Assembly: GCA_035771175.1 (NCBI GenBank) | Contig: CM069593.1 | Coordinates: 32,748,741-32,812,740 of the forward strand | Direction: 5' to 3' | Source of the DNA: Paratinospora sagittata | Taxonomy: Eukaryota > Streptophyta > Magnoliopsida > Ranunculales > Menispermaceae | Length of the DNA: 64,000 nucleotides | Part shown: piece after piece, positions 30,934 through 43,141 of the stretch | Layout of the letters: each line of letters starts with the position of its first letter | Position numbering within the stretch: position 1 is the stretch's first letter | Translations under genes and position numbers: made by a program | The notes under the pieces: generated by a model | Seen by the model: the letters and a program-made list of their open reading frames with translations, nothing else | What the model was told of the DNA's origin: nothing | Databases searched by the model: none

Positions 30934-33916
30934 TGTGGCGACCCCGTGCCCCGGACCACCAACCCCGCAGGGAATGGCATGCGGAATGCCGGGGCGGGAC
31001 GCTCGGCGTAGGCATCTCCGACCACTCCTCAACTCCCGTGAGGTGGTTGAGACCCTACGAGCCTTATCTCAAACAACGACATAATATCAAAATGTACTAA
31101 ACAAAACTACCCACCGTATTAATCATCAAAGACAAGAAATAATCCATAAAAATGAACCATAAATAAAATCATAATCCCTACAGTCCATTAAAATTGACAT
31201 ACACATAAAGTCCAAAATTGTGGGTACAAATAAAAACTGTCATATGCCCACATGGTTTATCTAACAAGTCCCAACTCACCCATACTACAATGTGGTAAGT
31301 GTTATAATTACATAATCCAAAATATAATACTTCATAATTTAAAACACAGTTCAATCAAAATGCCTCACAACTCACATCGAGGCTTTGGATTCTCTCGCAG
31401 GCAAGGCCCTCAAGATATAACTACTCCTTTGCCCTTATTCGGGACAGAAGGACCTGAAAGAGGAAAATGAGGGTGAGCCAACGGTGCCCAGTGAATAGAA
31501 TTCAGATATGTTATCAATACTCATCAATAAATATCATGTATGCATGTCAATGTGTAGCATGATATAAAAGCTCATAACATATAGATATCAAGCATTTATA
31601 ATAAGTTCGATGCAAGTAAAAGTTTATCAATTTGGATCCACATTCCACATGCCTTGGGTTACTAGTACACGTCTATTTCACCGTGCCGTTGATCCCAATC
31701 ATGTTTATTTGGGTTACTAGTACACGTCTATTTCACCGTGCCGTTGATCCCAATCATTTCATTTCCTAAAACCCTCCTATGACAAGGTTAAGTCCCCCTA
31801 TTAGCCAGATAGACGGCCCAACCAAAGTCATAAGGTTTTCTCAAATCAATGCATCATTCAAAACATTAGAACACATTCATGCTTTCAACATACAATATAT
31901 AAGTGATATGATGACATAAAAGATATAATCATAAATGAAGTCTACTCACAACCAAGCCTCGCGAGAGTACTTAACCACACACGATCACCAAACCGAATCA
32001 ACCCAAATCAAGATCCTGAAACATTCATCAATATCCTACCATACATCAATTTCTATGCTCAATCACATAGACATTACACATCAACCCTAAATCAGCCCAC
32101 ATATAAACAATAGGCCTAAATCTCATCTAATCCCATCATTCAACTCAAATCACATGACTTAGGCCTCTAATGCATAGTTCTCATACATAAACCATTCTAT
32201 TAATCAAAAATACTGATTTTCAATTCCTTTAGGCATAAACATGCCCAAATTGGGTCACTTGATCACAAGTAGGCCTAACCCATGATATGGTCACAACCAC
32301 CAAATCAGTAGCATAATCAACCCTAATCATGCTTAATTAAACATAAGTTGCATCAATTCAATGATTCTAGGCCAAAAGCATCAAAAGCCCTAAAATATGA
32401 AATTTTCCATACTTAGGCCATATTGTCAATTTACACTAGGTCACCATGTTCAGCCATGTATATCACTGATTTTGCATCATGGGTTCATCAACAATGGCAA
32501 CTAGGTCAACATAGTTGACATGCAAGCTATTTGGAAAGGTCTAAGTTCATATTCTAAATTTAGGTCTAATACAAGCAACCCCACCAATTCTTCATTTACT
32601 ATTCTGTTCAGATGTATCAATATACCAACAGAAATTATAATCACAAAATCAACCGTACAGATTGAAGTATGTGAAGAAACAAACCTTCTGTCCAAATATC
32701 AGCCCAATCCAACGGTGGACCGAAAAGATATGTATCTTTGATGAACAAGTCTCTAATCAGACAATTTCTCCTTTCCTGCTGCAAATACTCAAACTCAGAT
32801 GACTATATCACACAAAATACAGAATTTATAAACATCTCCACCGTTCATAATATAGAAATATCAGCTATAAACTACATACCCAAATTTGATATCCATCCAA
32901 CGGTAGATTTATGAGATCTACAAGTTTGAGCGAAACACCACGAGAAATCCAGAATCTCCGACTAGCTTTGTTTCAGAGATTAGATCTCTCAGAAGAAACC
33001 TAAATCAAGATCTTCACCGTCAGAATGCAGAACTATCCGTTTTAAACTACATACCCAAATTTTTTATCCATCCAACGGTAGATTAAGGAGATCTAGAAGT
33101 GTGAGCGGAACGGAGCGAGAATTTTAGACTTTCCGACCAGCTTTGTTTGAGAGGTTAGATCTCTTAGAAGAAACCTCGGATCAAGATCTTCACCGTCCAG
33201 AATGAATAACTATAAGCTACTAACTTGATGACAAAATGTGAGCTCAATCTGACCATGTATTCGCAAGATCCACCTCTTTGATGAAAATGTCGCAGGGATC
33301 TTCCTCCTGCAACTCTCTCCTTCTTTCTCTTCTTCTTTCCTTTCTCTTCTTTTCTTTCTTTTCTTCTTTCCTTTCTCTCCACTCACCTCTTTCTAGCACT
33401 TCCTTGATTCCTTCCTCCACTCACCTCACTTTCTAGCACATTCTTAGATTCTCTCCTCCACTCACCTTATTTTCTAGCACATTCTTGGATTGTAGAAGTG
33501 GGCATGGGACACTTGTCCACTTTCATGCACCAACCTTCACATGTGTTGGTCTCATACTACCCATACCAACCACATGTACTTTAACCAATCTCATGCTTCC
33601 ATGTATTTTAAATGTTCAATCCATTTAATACACCAAATTTTCATTCTCATTTATCCTTTTATTCAATCAATCCTAACCCATATCAATTCATGGTTTAATG
33701 GGCTCATGCATAAATAATAACATATGCATTATACTTTAATTTAACATGACCCATATACAATTTATGATACACATATTTATATACATTATCGAGCATCAAC
33801 TATACAAACATTAAACAACCATCAAACAAACACCAAACATATCAAGGCAACACATAGAGTTTGGGCAAAGTGCAATTGGGTTATGGGCTAGATGAAATAA
33901 TTTTCGGGGCGTCACA
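30934..33916 (-). repeat. 5' LTR of the complete chromovirus
   Basis: 2,983 bp, nearly identical to 23012-25965. It differs by scattered substitutions and by an expanded CT tract at about 33345-33375. It carries the promoter. Three tandem units at about 33376-33490 each contain a perfect donor-like GTGAGTGG on the minus strand (the first has GT at 33386-33385), and the conserved module precedes CTTTCAG/G (AG at 31455-31454). Confidence 0.93.
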
Positions 33917-35432
33917 ACTGGAAACCCTAGTGTAGAGAAATTTTGGCCTAGGCTATGTAATTTGGCAATTTCCTTATAAAAATTGCATGTGATTTGGGGA
34001 TTTGCTTAAATTTGAGGATTTTGACCTAATTGATGAAATTGATGAAATTGATGAAATTGACTTGCAATTAGTCTAATTAACCCTATTTATGATTGAATGT
34101 CATGTATTATAGTGTTTGGATCAACTTATTACATTCAATTTGGTTAAATGTGGGTTAATTGGATAGTAAATGGGTGAATTGGGCAATTTGAGATTAGCCC
34201 ATGTGTAGGACCATTTTAGAACCTTAATTGGCATTTGATTTGGGTTTAAACATGGTTGATTTGCATACTTGGACTGATTTTCAGTTTCCCATAAACCATG
34301 TCATTTTAAGGATTTGTGATTTGATCTAAGTGACCCAAATAGTCCAATTGGATATTGTGGTGCATTGGGGTGATTGTGGCATTCTAGTGCTCTTTCTTGG
34401 AATTGGAAGTTAGATTGGCTCAATCTAGCCAATCAAGGGTGAATGTTTCTTTTACTTGTGAATTCTATATGTGGCATTGTAGTATAAAATGTTTAAAATG
34501 CTTGTATAATGTAATATGCATGATTTATTGAATTCATGAACTATATTTAAGCATAGTCAGTTGGAAAGCAGTTGAGTTATGTGCATTCCTTAAGCTTGGA
34601 ATTTCTTATGGAATCCCATTGGACCGACCGGGAATCCTAAATTGTGGACCTTACAAAGAATTTCTATGGGTTATGTATGTTAGGATTAGCCTAGACATAG
34701 TACTTGTCTTGGTGGGCGAATCCTATGAATATACAATCCATAGGAATTCTGATAGATATGGGTAAGAAGTCAATCGGGCATGGGTTTCGCTCACACATGG
34801 CCCTTGTATTGATTCTTACTCAGGAGGTGTTAGGTTGCATATGCATGTTTATAAAATTGTATGCATTGTCTTGTTTATGGCATGATACGTTATATTGGCA
34901 TGTATGTAATATTGCTTACACCCATGATTATTTAAATGGCTTTAAAGATTCTTGCAATGTTTTACTTAAATGCACATATATGTTGCCACTTGTATAAAAT
35001 ATTCACTGAGCTTGTTATAGCTCACCCCTCATCCTTATCTTTTTTGGATCTTATAGGAAGGGAAAAGGGAAAGCTTAGCTGCGAAGCGTTCTTGTACTGT
35101 TGTTGACGTATGTGTTTAGTACTTTTTTGTAATTTATTTTGATAAATTGTACTATGTAACACCTAATGATTATACTTAACATTTAGATGAGTTTGTACTT
35201 ATGGTTAAGTATATTATGTACTTTTGAACGCTATGGACTTGGAGAAAAAATCTCTGGTTGTCATTTTGGATATGTTTTATATGATGATCTTATATTATGT
35301 TCATGTGTTTATTGTTGTTTATTTGAAATTATGGTTTGTGTTAGAAGGTTTATCGGGACGCCGTGTATGTTGAGGGAGGATATACACGGGGTTTCGTGCC
35401 GGTCATGATGTCACGAATAATGGGTTGTGACA

Positions 35433-38400
35433 TGACTAACTTCCAAATTTTTTTGGCTTAACTAAAAACTATTAATACTTTTTTGAATGAATATTAGTTT
35501 TCGTATATGATTTTTTTTGTTTTTCTGCTCTAAGGCGGCACGTATATATAGAAATAACAGAGGCGCAATGGACTTGAAAAATTTTAGCTCTCTTGGTTAT
35601 TTCAAATACAACGTCTACATTCTTTCCTGAAATGGATCGATTCAGCTCTGTGCATATTATGGTGATAGCACCTAAATCATTTTGATCTTTTCATGAAAGA
35701 GGAATGTTCGGACACAGTATGAGAATGTTCAAAAAGTTCTGAAAAAGTTGTTGTACGATTTTGAAAAGTTCTGAAAAGTATTCGTACGACTTTGAAGAAA
35801 TTAACGGAAATGGTGTTATTTTCAAAATAGTAACATTTGTTAAATTTGCGTCTTTGCGCATAATATCAACTTTTGTCGTTTTGTTCCTTGAGGGCGCTCA
35901 TAAAGCATAAGCGTCCTGCTGAACATTGAAGTGAGGGCACTACTAAGTCGTCAGCGTCCTGACTTACTTTGACGATTTAAACGACTCAAATCATGAGGGC
36001 GCTACTTCGCAGTTAGCGTCCAGCTTCGTTTTAAAACATTAAACCCACGAGGGCACTACTCAAAAGTTAGCGTTTTGAAATTTAAAAACAGTTTTAAAAC
36101 AATATTAAGTGCGCTAAAGGACAGTATGTCACAACCCACTCGGTATGAGTGACGTCACGACCGGCATAGGATACGATATACGTCATGTGACGACATATAT
36201 AATACCTTGTCAGCCTTATCAAAAAATCACATCCAAATCTTTCTCAAAATTTCGACAGAGTCTACTTTGTTTATTTGTCATATCACAACCTAATTATCAC
36301 AAGTCAAACACAATCACAATATAAATATGATCATTCATATTACTCATTCATCATCTAAACCTCACATTTCCACATATACACATCCATGTAAACCTATCCA
36401 TACCCATCTATGTGATACAAATATTATTATAGTGTTATTTACATGACTACTACTCAAAATAGTATTAAACTTTCTCAAACCATTTACAAACATTGCAAAA
36501 GAAGAATGATTTTCTATCCTTCACGTGCATTTCCCTTGCCTTTAGGATCCGAACCTGAAATGTTTGATAATTGGGTGAGCAACCACAGCTTAGTGAATAT
36601 TCCTAACTATGACATCATATATGCATTTAATAAAAATTATATGAATCAATACATTTAAATCTCATTCAAACATGCATGAAACATTTCATAATACATACAT
36701 GCATATAATTAATTCCAAAATATGCAGGGTTATAATAAAATCGAACAATCTCCTTCCTGCTAGTAATAGAGCGGGTATGCACTCCTAATTATGCATTTAT
36801 AAGGAGTCTACGCTCGGACCTCTCATTACCCAATTTTCTGCTATGAATCATTTCAAATTAGGACTTAATCCCAATTCCATTCAGAAACTATCACTCGGAC
36901 CATGAGATTATTCAATCCTCATGCGGGACTTTCTTCTGGAAATGAGCTCATATTTTAACTTGCTCTAGCAAGTCCAAAACATGCTCCAAAGTTAAAATAA
37001 TGCAATAGATACATATATTCATGATTTAAAACACATAATTTATATTATACAATGTCATATACAAGGAACCAAAGTCAAGAGATACTCACAGTGGTACCGT
37101 GTAGACCTACTCTCTACGAGCACGCTACTATTCGTATCCAATCAACAATATAATCCTGTCATATATTCATTTCCAGATAATTCATAATCAATTATCAAAT
37201 CATTATATCTATTTTTTTCAATTATTCATTAAAATCTAACTCTCCAATGAATTCTCATAATTTCATTTCAGTCTAAAATTCACGTAAGGCGTCCCAAATA
37301 TTTTACGTGGCCCTCATGATTATTTTTAAGGCAATGGACAGTAAAAACAAGCCTTTCAACCACATTTTCACTAATATCCAAGTTTTTCGTATTTACAGAA
37401 TTCAGTCAGGCATATATTAAAACTATCAATCGATACCCAAAAATCATAATTTTGGTATCAATATGTCCAGAATTCAGTTCTCTATAATTCTATGGTTTCG
37501 AGCCTAGATTTCGTCGGAGTTTGACATGATTCCAAACGCCCCCAGTGTTAAATTTGGCTTCCGGCAGCTGTACCGTCACTAATATTACGCTTGGACACAA
37601 ACAAACCACATATCTAGTATATACACATCTATAGGAGTCATAATATATCTTTTCTACGTGTTTCCACTCAAAGTGGGTCCAAACCTCTTTTTTAGAAACA
37701 CGATAAAATACCTCCTATAGAAAAATTTACACCGATAGAAACGTCACACGTAGCTTAAATTACAATTTTGCAACGAAAAAAGGTGAAAATAGCTTACTGG
37801 CACGTCGAATTTGACTGAGAAACCCTCGTTCTCTCCGTTATCCCTTTCTTCTTTCTCTCTGCAACTTCTTCATTCACTTTCATGTTTTCTCTTAAAAAAA
37901 ATGAAAACATTAAGGTTTAAAGATGAGCAACATGGTTGTTGTGATTCCATGCTTCAAACACTAATTACTAAGCAACACCTCCATCTTATAATTCATATCA
38001 TTCATTTAGCAACTCCTGATGTTATAGTTCATATCATTCATTTAGCTTTCATTCATTCAACTATTCATTCATTAAATTACTTCATTTAATCATTTACCAA
38101 TTAATACTACCATCTCCTTCACCATCTTTATTTAAGTTAATTTAATCATACCCTTATCTAACTCCAATTCACATATTTAATTCACTTAATTTAATATTTA
38201 ATTTATACCCTTCACTTTATATGTTTAGCACTTATTCTCATACGTACATACATTTGACTCCTACGTATATATACGTGTATTATACACCTCGATATATGCG
38301 TAAGTCAACGTATGTATGTCATTAAAACTATGGGGTGTTACACAGTAAGCGTCCTGAAAGTTACTAAGTTGATTCTAAAGATGAGGGTGACCCTACACAA

Positions 38401-39030
38401 GTAGTGTCCTGAAAATTTATTCAACTTATAACTATCAGCGTCCTTAAAGATAAAAATCACTTAAAAAGAAAAAGAACTTCCAACGAGCTGAAACTAAATC
38501 AACGTCCTGACATTCTCAAAGGTTGATAAAAGGAAAGTCGGTACTTATAGGTAAGCATCCTTATGAATTAGTTCAATTCAACCTTGAGCGTTCTAATATT
38601 TTATCTGCGTCCTAACTCATCAAGTCTATGAGGGCGTTGCGAAAGCATTAGCATCTTGAAAGACTCTGTAAAAGTATTTTTTGATTTTTTTATTAAAGTT
38701 TGATAAAACATAATGTAACGGGATTAAATCGAATATGCAAACGATGGACTAATACATGCAGGCATGCATATCGTCGAATCATATAACATAGAAGGTCCTA
38801 CAACCTATCATACTCTAATCATACAACCGAGCATCTTCAAATGATCGTGGTCTTCAAGAATATCTTTAATACGTTCGCCATGCATCATTGATTCTTTGAA
38901 ACCTTCAAGCAAGATTAGATATGCCATATGTGCAGTAATATCATAAACAAGATGTGGTTTGTAATCATCAAAATATCTTTCGTATTAGGGACATATTCTC
39001 GTAAGGGACATGAGGATAACTGGTTCAACA
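35433..39030 (-). repeat. 3' LTR remnant of Copia C (C-type), interrupted
   Basis: The parts 35433-36126 and 38348-39030 align with 44870-46293 of the 5' LTR. A TATA box CTATATATACG (about 35544-35554) and repeated GGGCGCT...AGCGTCC units (35888-36075 and 38345-38660) are present. It ends TTCAACA at 39030. Confidence 0.85.
36127..38342 (-). mobile_element. Gypsy solo LTR (family 4) with TSD CAGTA
   Basis: Begins TGTAACACCCC (minus, 38342) and ends GGGTTGTGACA (36127). TSD CAGTA lies at 36122-36126 and 38343-38347, and the Copia C LTR is continuous across it when compared with 45600. Contains a donor-like CCA/GTAAGC (GT at 37797-37796) and the module GGGTGAGC...GCTTAGTGAATAT (36573-36600) followed by CATTTCAG/GTTCGG (AG at 36556-36555). 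That acceptor sequence is almost the same as in the otherwise different LTR 53568-56296. No coding region. Confidence 0.93.
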
Positions 39031-39046
39031 ATCTCTCCCTTTTTTA
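39031..39046 (-). other. Polypurine tract of Copia C
   Basis: AAAAAAGGGAGAGAT on the minus strand directly precedes the 3' LTR start TGTTGAACC. Confidence 0.8.
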
Positions 39047-39309
39047 TGATTTCAAACACATTACTATAGGCTTTGAAGCAAACTAATAAAATGATGAGTG
39101 TATGGATGAGATGCAGTACTAATGTTCCTTGTTTCATATGATATGAGTGTATTTCCAAGGAATGTACTTAAAAGGTCATTAAGACTCCCCCTTAGTGTTA
39201 AACTCCCCCTGAATAAATGATGCTTCAATGATATTACTTCTCCCCCTTTTGAAATATCAAAAAGAGTAAAGTATCATGAAATATGTCTCCCCCCATATAG
39301 AGGTAAGCA
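39047..39309. other. 3' untranslated region of Copia C
   Basis: No ORF. It contains two short CT-rich blocks (ACTCCCCCT at about 39184 and 39207, CTCCCCC at about 39241 and 39287), i.e. extra purine runs on the coding strand that could act as additional polypurine primers. Confidence 0.5.
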
Positions 39310-39963
39310 TCACAAATCAGTCTTAGAAAACCTGCCAAGTTGTCTTTGAATGTGAACAAACTGGTCTTTTGGTAAGGCTTTAATAAATATGTCAGTTAGT
39401 TGTTCTTTGGTTCCAATGTGAGATAATATGACTTCTTCATTTTGCACATGATCCCGTAAAAAGTGATGTCTTATTTGAACATGCTTAGTTCGGGAGTGCA
39501 ATATAGTATTTTTAGAAATGTTAATAGCACTAGTATTATCACACAAAATCTCAGCACATTGAATAAATATTTGATAATCTTGAAGTTGTTTCACGTAAAG
39601 AACCTGAGAACAGCAACTTCCAGCTGCAACATATTCTGCTTCAGCTGTGGATAATGCCACGGAGTGTTGTTTTTTGCAAAACCAAGAAATCAAAGAATTT
39701 TCAATAAAGTGACAAAATCCGGAGGTACTTTTCCTATAAGTGAGACTACCGGCATAGTCAGAATCTACATAACTTCTCAGATTGAATGTAGTACCTTTGG
39801 AATACCAAATTCTTAAGTATGTTGTGCCATTTATGTATCTGAATATTCGTTTGACACACTTTAAATGAGATTCTTTAGGTTCTGATTGAAATCTTGAACA
39901 AAGGCAGACACTGAACATAATGTCAAGTTGACTTGCAGTTAAGTACAGCAGACTTTCAATCAT
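39310..39963 (-). pseudogene. Copia C RNase H region
   Basis: 217 open codons, from the end of RT to the end of the polyprotein: LTASQLDIMFSVCLCSRFQ, VDSDYAGSLTYRKSTSGFC (the first catalytic Asp in DSDYAG), ALSTAEAEYVAAGSCCSQ (the Glu) and DNTSAINISKN (the Asp). It ends with a natural-looking stop. RNase H degrades the RNA of the RNA-DNA hybrid. Intact in itself but cut off from RT by stops at about 39965-40062. Confidence 0.88.
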
Positions 39964-40062
39964 ACTTCTCTAAAGTTTTGAATCAATTCATTTACCTTTT
40001 TCATCCTTATCTAATTTGATTGTAGAGGTATAGGGAGTATCAATCGATTTCAAATTATGCAT

Positions 40063-40809
40063 TTAAAACTTTTTAACTATTTCCTTAGCATACTTTGATT
40101 GGCTTATGAAGGTGCCTTTCAACATTTGCTTAATTTGTAAGCTGAGAAAGTATGTAAGTTCTCCCATCATACTCATTTCAAATTCCTTCTGCATTAATTT
40201 AGAAAACTCATCACACAATTCTTTGTTTGATGCACCAAAAATGATATCATCCACATATATTTGAACAATAAGCATATTATTATTATGGTGTTTGATAAAG
40301 AAAGTTGGATCAAGTTTTCCTTTTTGAAACTTATAATCTAAAAGAAATGAACTTAGTCGATCATACCACGCTCTTGGAGCTTGTCTTAATCCATATAATG
40401 CTTTGTGAAGTTTGAACACATATTCCGGGTCTTGAGCATCCTCAAACCCTGGAGGTTATTCCACATATACCTCTTCATTGATGTATCCATTTAGAAAAGC
40501 ACTCTTTACATCCATTTGGTATAAGGGAAAATCCTTGTAACAAGCATAGGCACGTAACATCCTTATTGCCTCTAATCTTGCTACTGGGACAAAGACTTCT
40601 TCTTGGTTGTACCCTTGCGCAACCAATCTAGCCTTATTGCGGACAATGATACCTTGTTCATTCTTTTTGTTTCTAAAGATCCATTTGGTTCCAATAACAA
40701 ACTGATGAAAAGGTCTAGGAACTAATTTCCATACTTTGTTTCGTACAAAGTGTCCTTGTTCTTCTTGCATAGCAAGAATACAGTTTTCATTTTTTAGTGC
40801 CTCTTCCAC
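40063..40809 (-). pseudogene. Copia C reverse transcriptase
   Basis: 40456-40809 carries [47 protein letters not shown] and [20 protein letters not shown], with a catalytic Asp in MDVKSAFL. 40063-40419 carries LHKALYGLRQAPRAWYDRL and the catalytic YVDDIIFGASN. Stops lie between the two pieces and a few residues are deleted (for example the stretch before the AxxARLE motif). This region is what Copia A lacks. Confidence 0.88.
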
Positions 40810-40819
40810 TTTAATTGGT

Positions 40820-41895
40820 TCAAATTGTGATACAAAAGCAACAAGCTCTTGATCTTTTTGGATTGAAGCTATAGTGGATACACCCTTTTGTAGATCTCCT
40901 AAAATTTGATCTTGGGAAACCTTGAAGCAGTCTAGAGTTTTTAGAAGATTCTAAAAATGGTTTAGGTTCAAGATCTATAATCTTGGTTGTCTTAGGTTCA
41001 TCATCATCAAAATTTAATTGTTTAAATTCCTCATCAAGACTTTTCTTATTTTCATTTTCATCAAAAGTTACATGAATTAATTCTTCTACAGTTTGATTAA
41101 ATTTGTTGAACACTCTGTACGCTCTACTATGAGAAGAATATCCTAAGAATATTTCTATGTCAGACTTAGGTTCAAACTTATCTAGATCATCTTTATCATT
41201 AAGAATAAAACATTTGCATCTGAATACTTGGAAGTAACTGATGTTGGGTGTTCTACCCTTCCATAATTCATATGGAGTTTTATTCAATAGAACTCGGTTC
41301 ATTGCATAGCAGACAGTGTTAATAGCTTCACCCAAAAATGATTTGCAGTGTTATACTCATTAAGCATTGTTCTACACATCTCCTGCAGAGTTATATTCTT
41401 TCTTTCAACTACACCATTTTGTTGTGGTGTCCTAAGGGCTGACAGATGGTGAGTGTAACCTTGATTGTTACAAAGTTCTTCGAGATTTTTATTGACAAAT
41501 TCACCACCTCTATCACTCTTAATTATGTTGATTTTGTAACCCTTTTCATTTTCGACTCTCTTGCAGAATTTTATTAATGTTTCACATGCATCAGATTTAT
41601 GAGCAAATAGAAATACCCATGTGAATCGAGTAAAGTCATCAACAATCACAAACACATATAATTTACTACCTAAGCTTTTGGTTTTGGTTGGTTCAAAAAG
41701 ATCCATGTGAATCAGTTTGAGAGCTCTAGAGGTTGATTGATGCTTCTTGCTCTTAAATGATGATCGAGTACGCTTACCAAGTTGACATGGTTCACATACC
41801 TTGTCATTTGAGTAAGTTCCTTTCGGAATACCCTTTCCAAGATCATGTTTGAAAATTCTAGATATGTTATCCATATTATCATGAGCTAATCTCAT
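40820..41895 (-). pseudogene. Copia C integrase
   Basis: 41299-41895 reads MRLAHDNMDNISRI and CEPCQLGKRTRSSF (zinc finger), then IHMDLFEPTKTKSLG, IIKSDRGGEFVN and GVVERKNITLQE, with the D-D-E residues intact. 40820-41335 continues with NKTPYELWKGRTPNISYFQV and FLGYSSHSRAYRVF; a frameshift at about 41310 separates the two. The linker is acidic (DDDEPKT), as in related elements. Confidence 0.88.
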
Positions 41896-41898
41896 ATG

Positions 41899-42340
41899 CT
41901 ATAGCCATGCATCATTACAAAAGATGGCACTTAAACATGTTATATTTTGTTTCTTCATGTCATTAAAATTTGTGCAATACACATTCTTAAGTCTAAATGC
42001 CATGAATGCAATGGTTTTATCAGCATGCTTGACAGTGCACCTATGTGCTTCAAATGAAATTTCATAACCATTGTCACATAATTGACTTATGCACAAGAGA
42101 TTATGCTTCATCCCTTTAACATAAAGTACATCAGATATGGATAGAAAATTGTTACTAATAGTTTTGATGTCTTCAATGTCCCCTTTGCTATTGTCTCTGA
42201 AAGTGACCTTTCCTTATTTCTTCTTTTCAAGGCTCAGAAATTTACATTTATCTCCAGTCATATGCCTTGAACAGCCGCTGTCTAAATACCATATACCTTC
42301 ATTTTTGCATATCTAAGGAACATAAAATACTTTTGATTTT
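41899..42340 (-). pseudogene. Copia C protease
   Basis: WYLDSGCSRHMTGDKC on the minus strand at about 42250-42295 has the DSG active site. The chain continues through KHNLLCISQLCDNGYEISF (41899-42111) to the pre-integrase region. At least two stops lie between, and the TAG before the integrase start again falls at a Trp-like position. The zinc knuckle upstream (about 42440-42475) has lost its first Cys. Confidence 0.78.
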
Positions 42341-42591
42341 GGTACCCATGCAAGTTTGGGTCCATGCATGTTAGCATTAAGTAAGAACAAATTTTTCAAT
42401 CCATGCATTTTTTTTTCTTTCTACTTAAGACATTACATCTAGTATGGTATGACCTTCCTTATGACATTTGTGGCCTGTTGGTCGTTTGGTCAGTAAGGTA
42501 TTGTATTCCTCTTGTTTCGACCCATGAGTATAGACTAGCCAGTTTTGTCGAATGCACATCTTTGTGATCCTAACATCATGTCAAAAGACTT

Positions 42592-43141
42592 TTGACCATT
42601 TGTGAATTTAGTCATGGTGCAGTTCAGGTTTTCCTTTTCTTTTCTAAGAGTTTCATTTTTAATTTTTAGTTTCCCAACAACTTTTTTAAGTTGTTCACTG
42701 TCTAGAGATATTCTGTCTAGCTCTTCTTGTTGGAATTCTATTTCCTCAAGAGCTTCTTCAAGACTATGCTTGAGTTTTTCACTTTTCTTGGTCTTTTTAC
42801 TAAGTTTTGTCTTAAGCTCCAGAATATGAGTATAGAGCTCATTAAGTTTGTCAAAGGGTTCAGATTTTGACCATTTGTGAATTTAGTCATGGTGCAGTTC
42901 AGGTTTTCCTTTTCCTTTCTAAGAGTTTCATTTTTAATTTTTAGTTTCCCAACAACTTTTTTAAGTTGTTCACTGTCTAGAGATATTCCGTCTAGCTCTT
43001 CTTGTTGGAATTCTGTTTCTTCAAGAGCTTCTTCAAGACTGTGCTTGAGCTTTTCACTTTTCTTGGTCTTTTTACTAAGTTTTGTCTTAAGCTCCAGAAT
43101 ATGAGTATAGAGCTCATTAAGTTTGTCAAAGGGTTCAAATT
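42592..43141 (-). repeat. 275-bp tandem duplication in Copia C gag
   Basis: 42592-42866 and 42867-43141 are nearly identical, with about six differences by eye. The unit encodes a Glu/Lys/Leu-rich coiled coil (ELKTKLSKKTKKSEKLKHSL; LEEALEETEFQQEELDGI). Because 275 is not a multiple of three, the second copy is read in a different frame, so the duplication destroys the ORF. Confidence 0.92.

Larger units (their letters stand above)
23012..33916 (-). mobile_element. Complete, young Tekay-like chromovirus with TSD
   Basis: 10,905 bp with two LTRs (23012-25965 and 30934-33916), TSD ACTGG at 23007-23011 and 33917-33921, a primer-binding site and a polypurine tract. Gag-pol occupies 26009-30699. 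The two LTRs differ by about 20 substitutions and a few indels in 2.95 kb by eye (under 1%), so the insertion is recent relative to its surroundings. It sits in the LTR of Gypsy B. The coding region has one visible lesion, a frameshift near 30190. Confidence 0.95.
21772..35432 (+). mobile_element. 3' LTR of Gypsy B (family 3), split by a nested element
   Basis: The LTR starts TGTAACACCCC at 21772 and ends GGGTTGTGACA at 35432. The two parts (21772-23011 and 33922-35432) together match the 2,729-bp solo LTR at 53568-56296, which confirms the reconstruction of the boundaries. The insertion is the complete element 23012-33916. Signals: TATA box CTATATAATCC (22399-22409), donor-like AAG/GTAATC (exon ends 22526), conserved TTCACTGAGC...GCTCACCCC module (35002-35028), and acceptor-like TATAG/G (AG at 35055-35056). 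Immediately after the LTR end the LTR of Copia C begins, so Gypsy B had inserted into Copia C. Confidence 0.87.

Noticed and set aside
42602..43104. Two similar plus-strand ORFs (Ser/Phe-rich, membrane-like)
   Set aside because: They are the reverse of the duplicated coiled-coil segment of Copia C gag; their similarity reflects the 275-bp duplication, not a gene pair.
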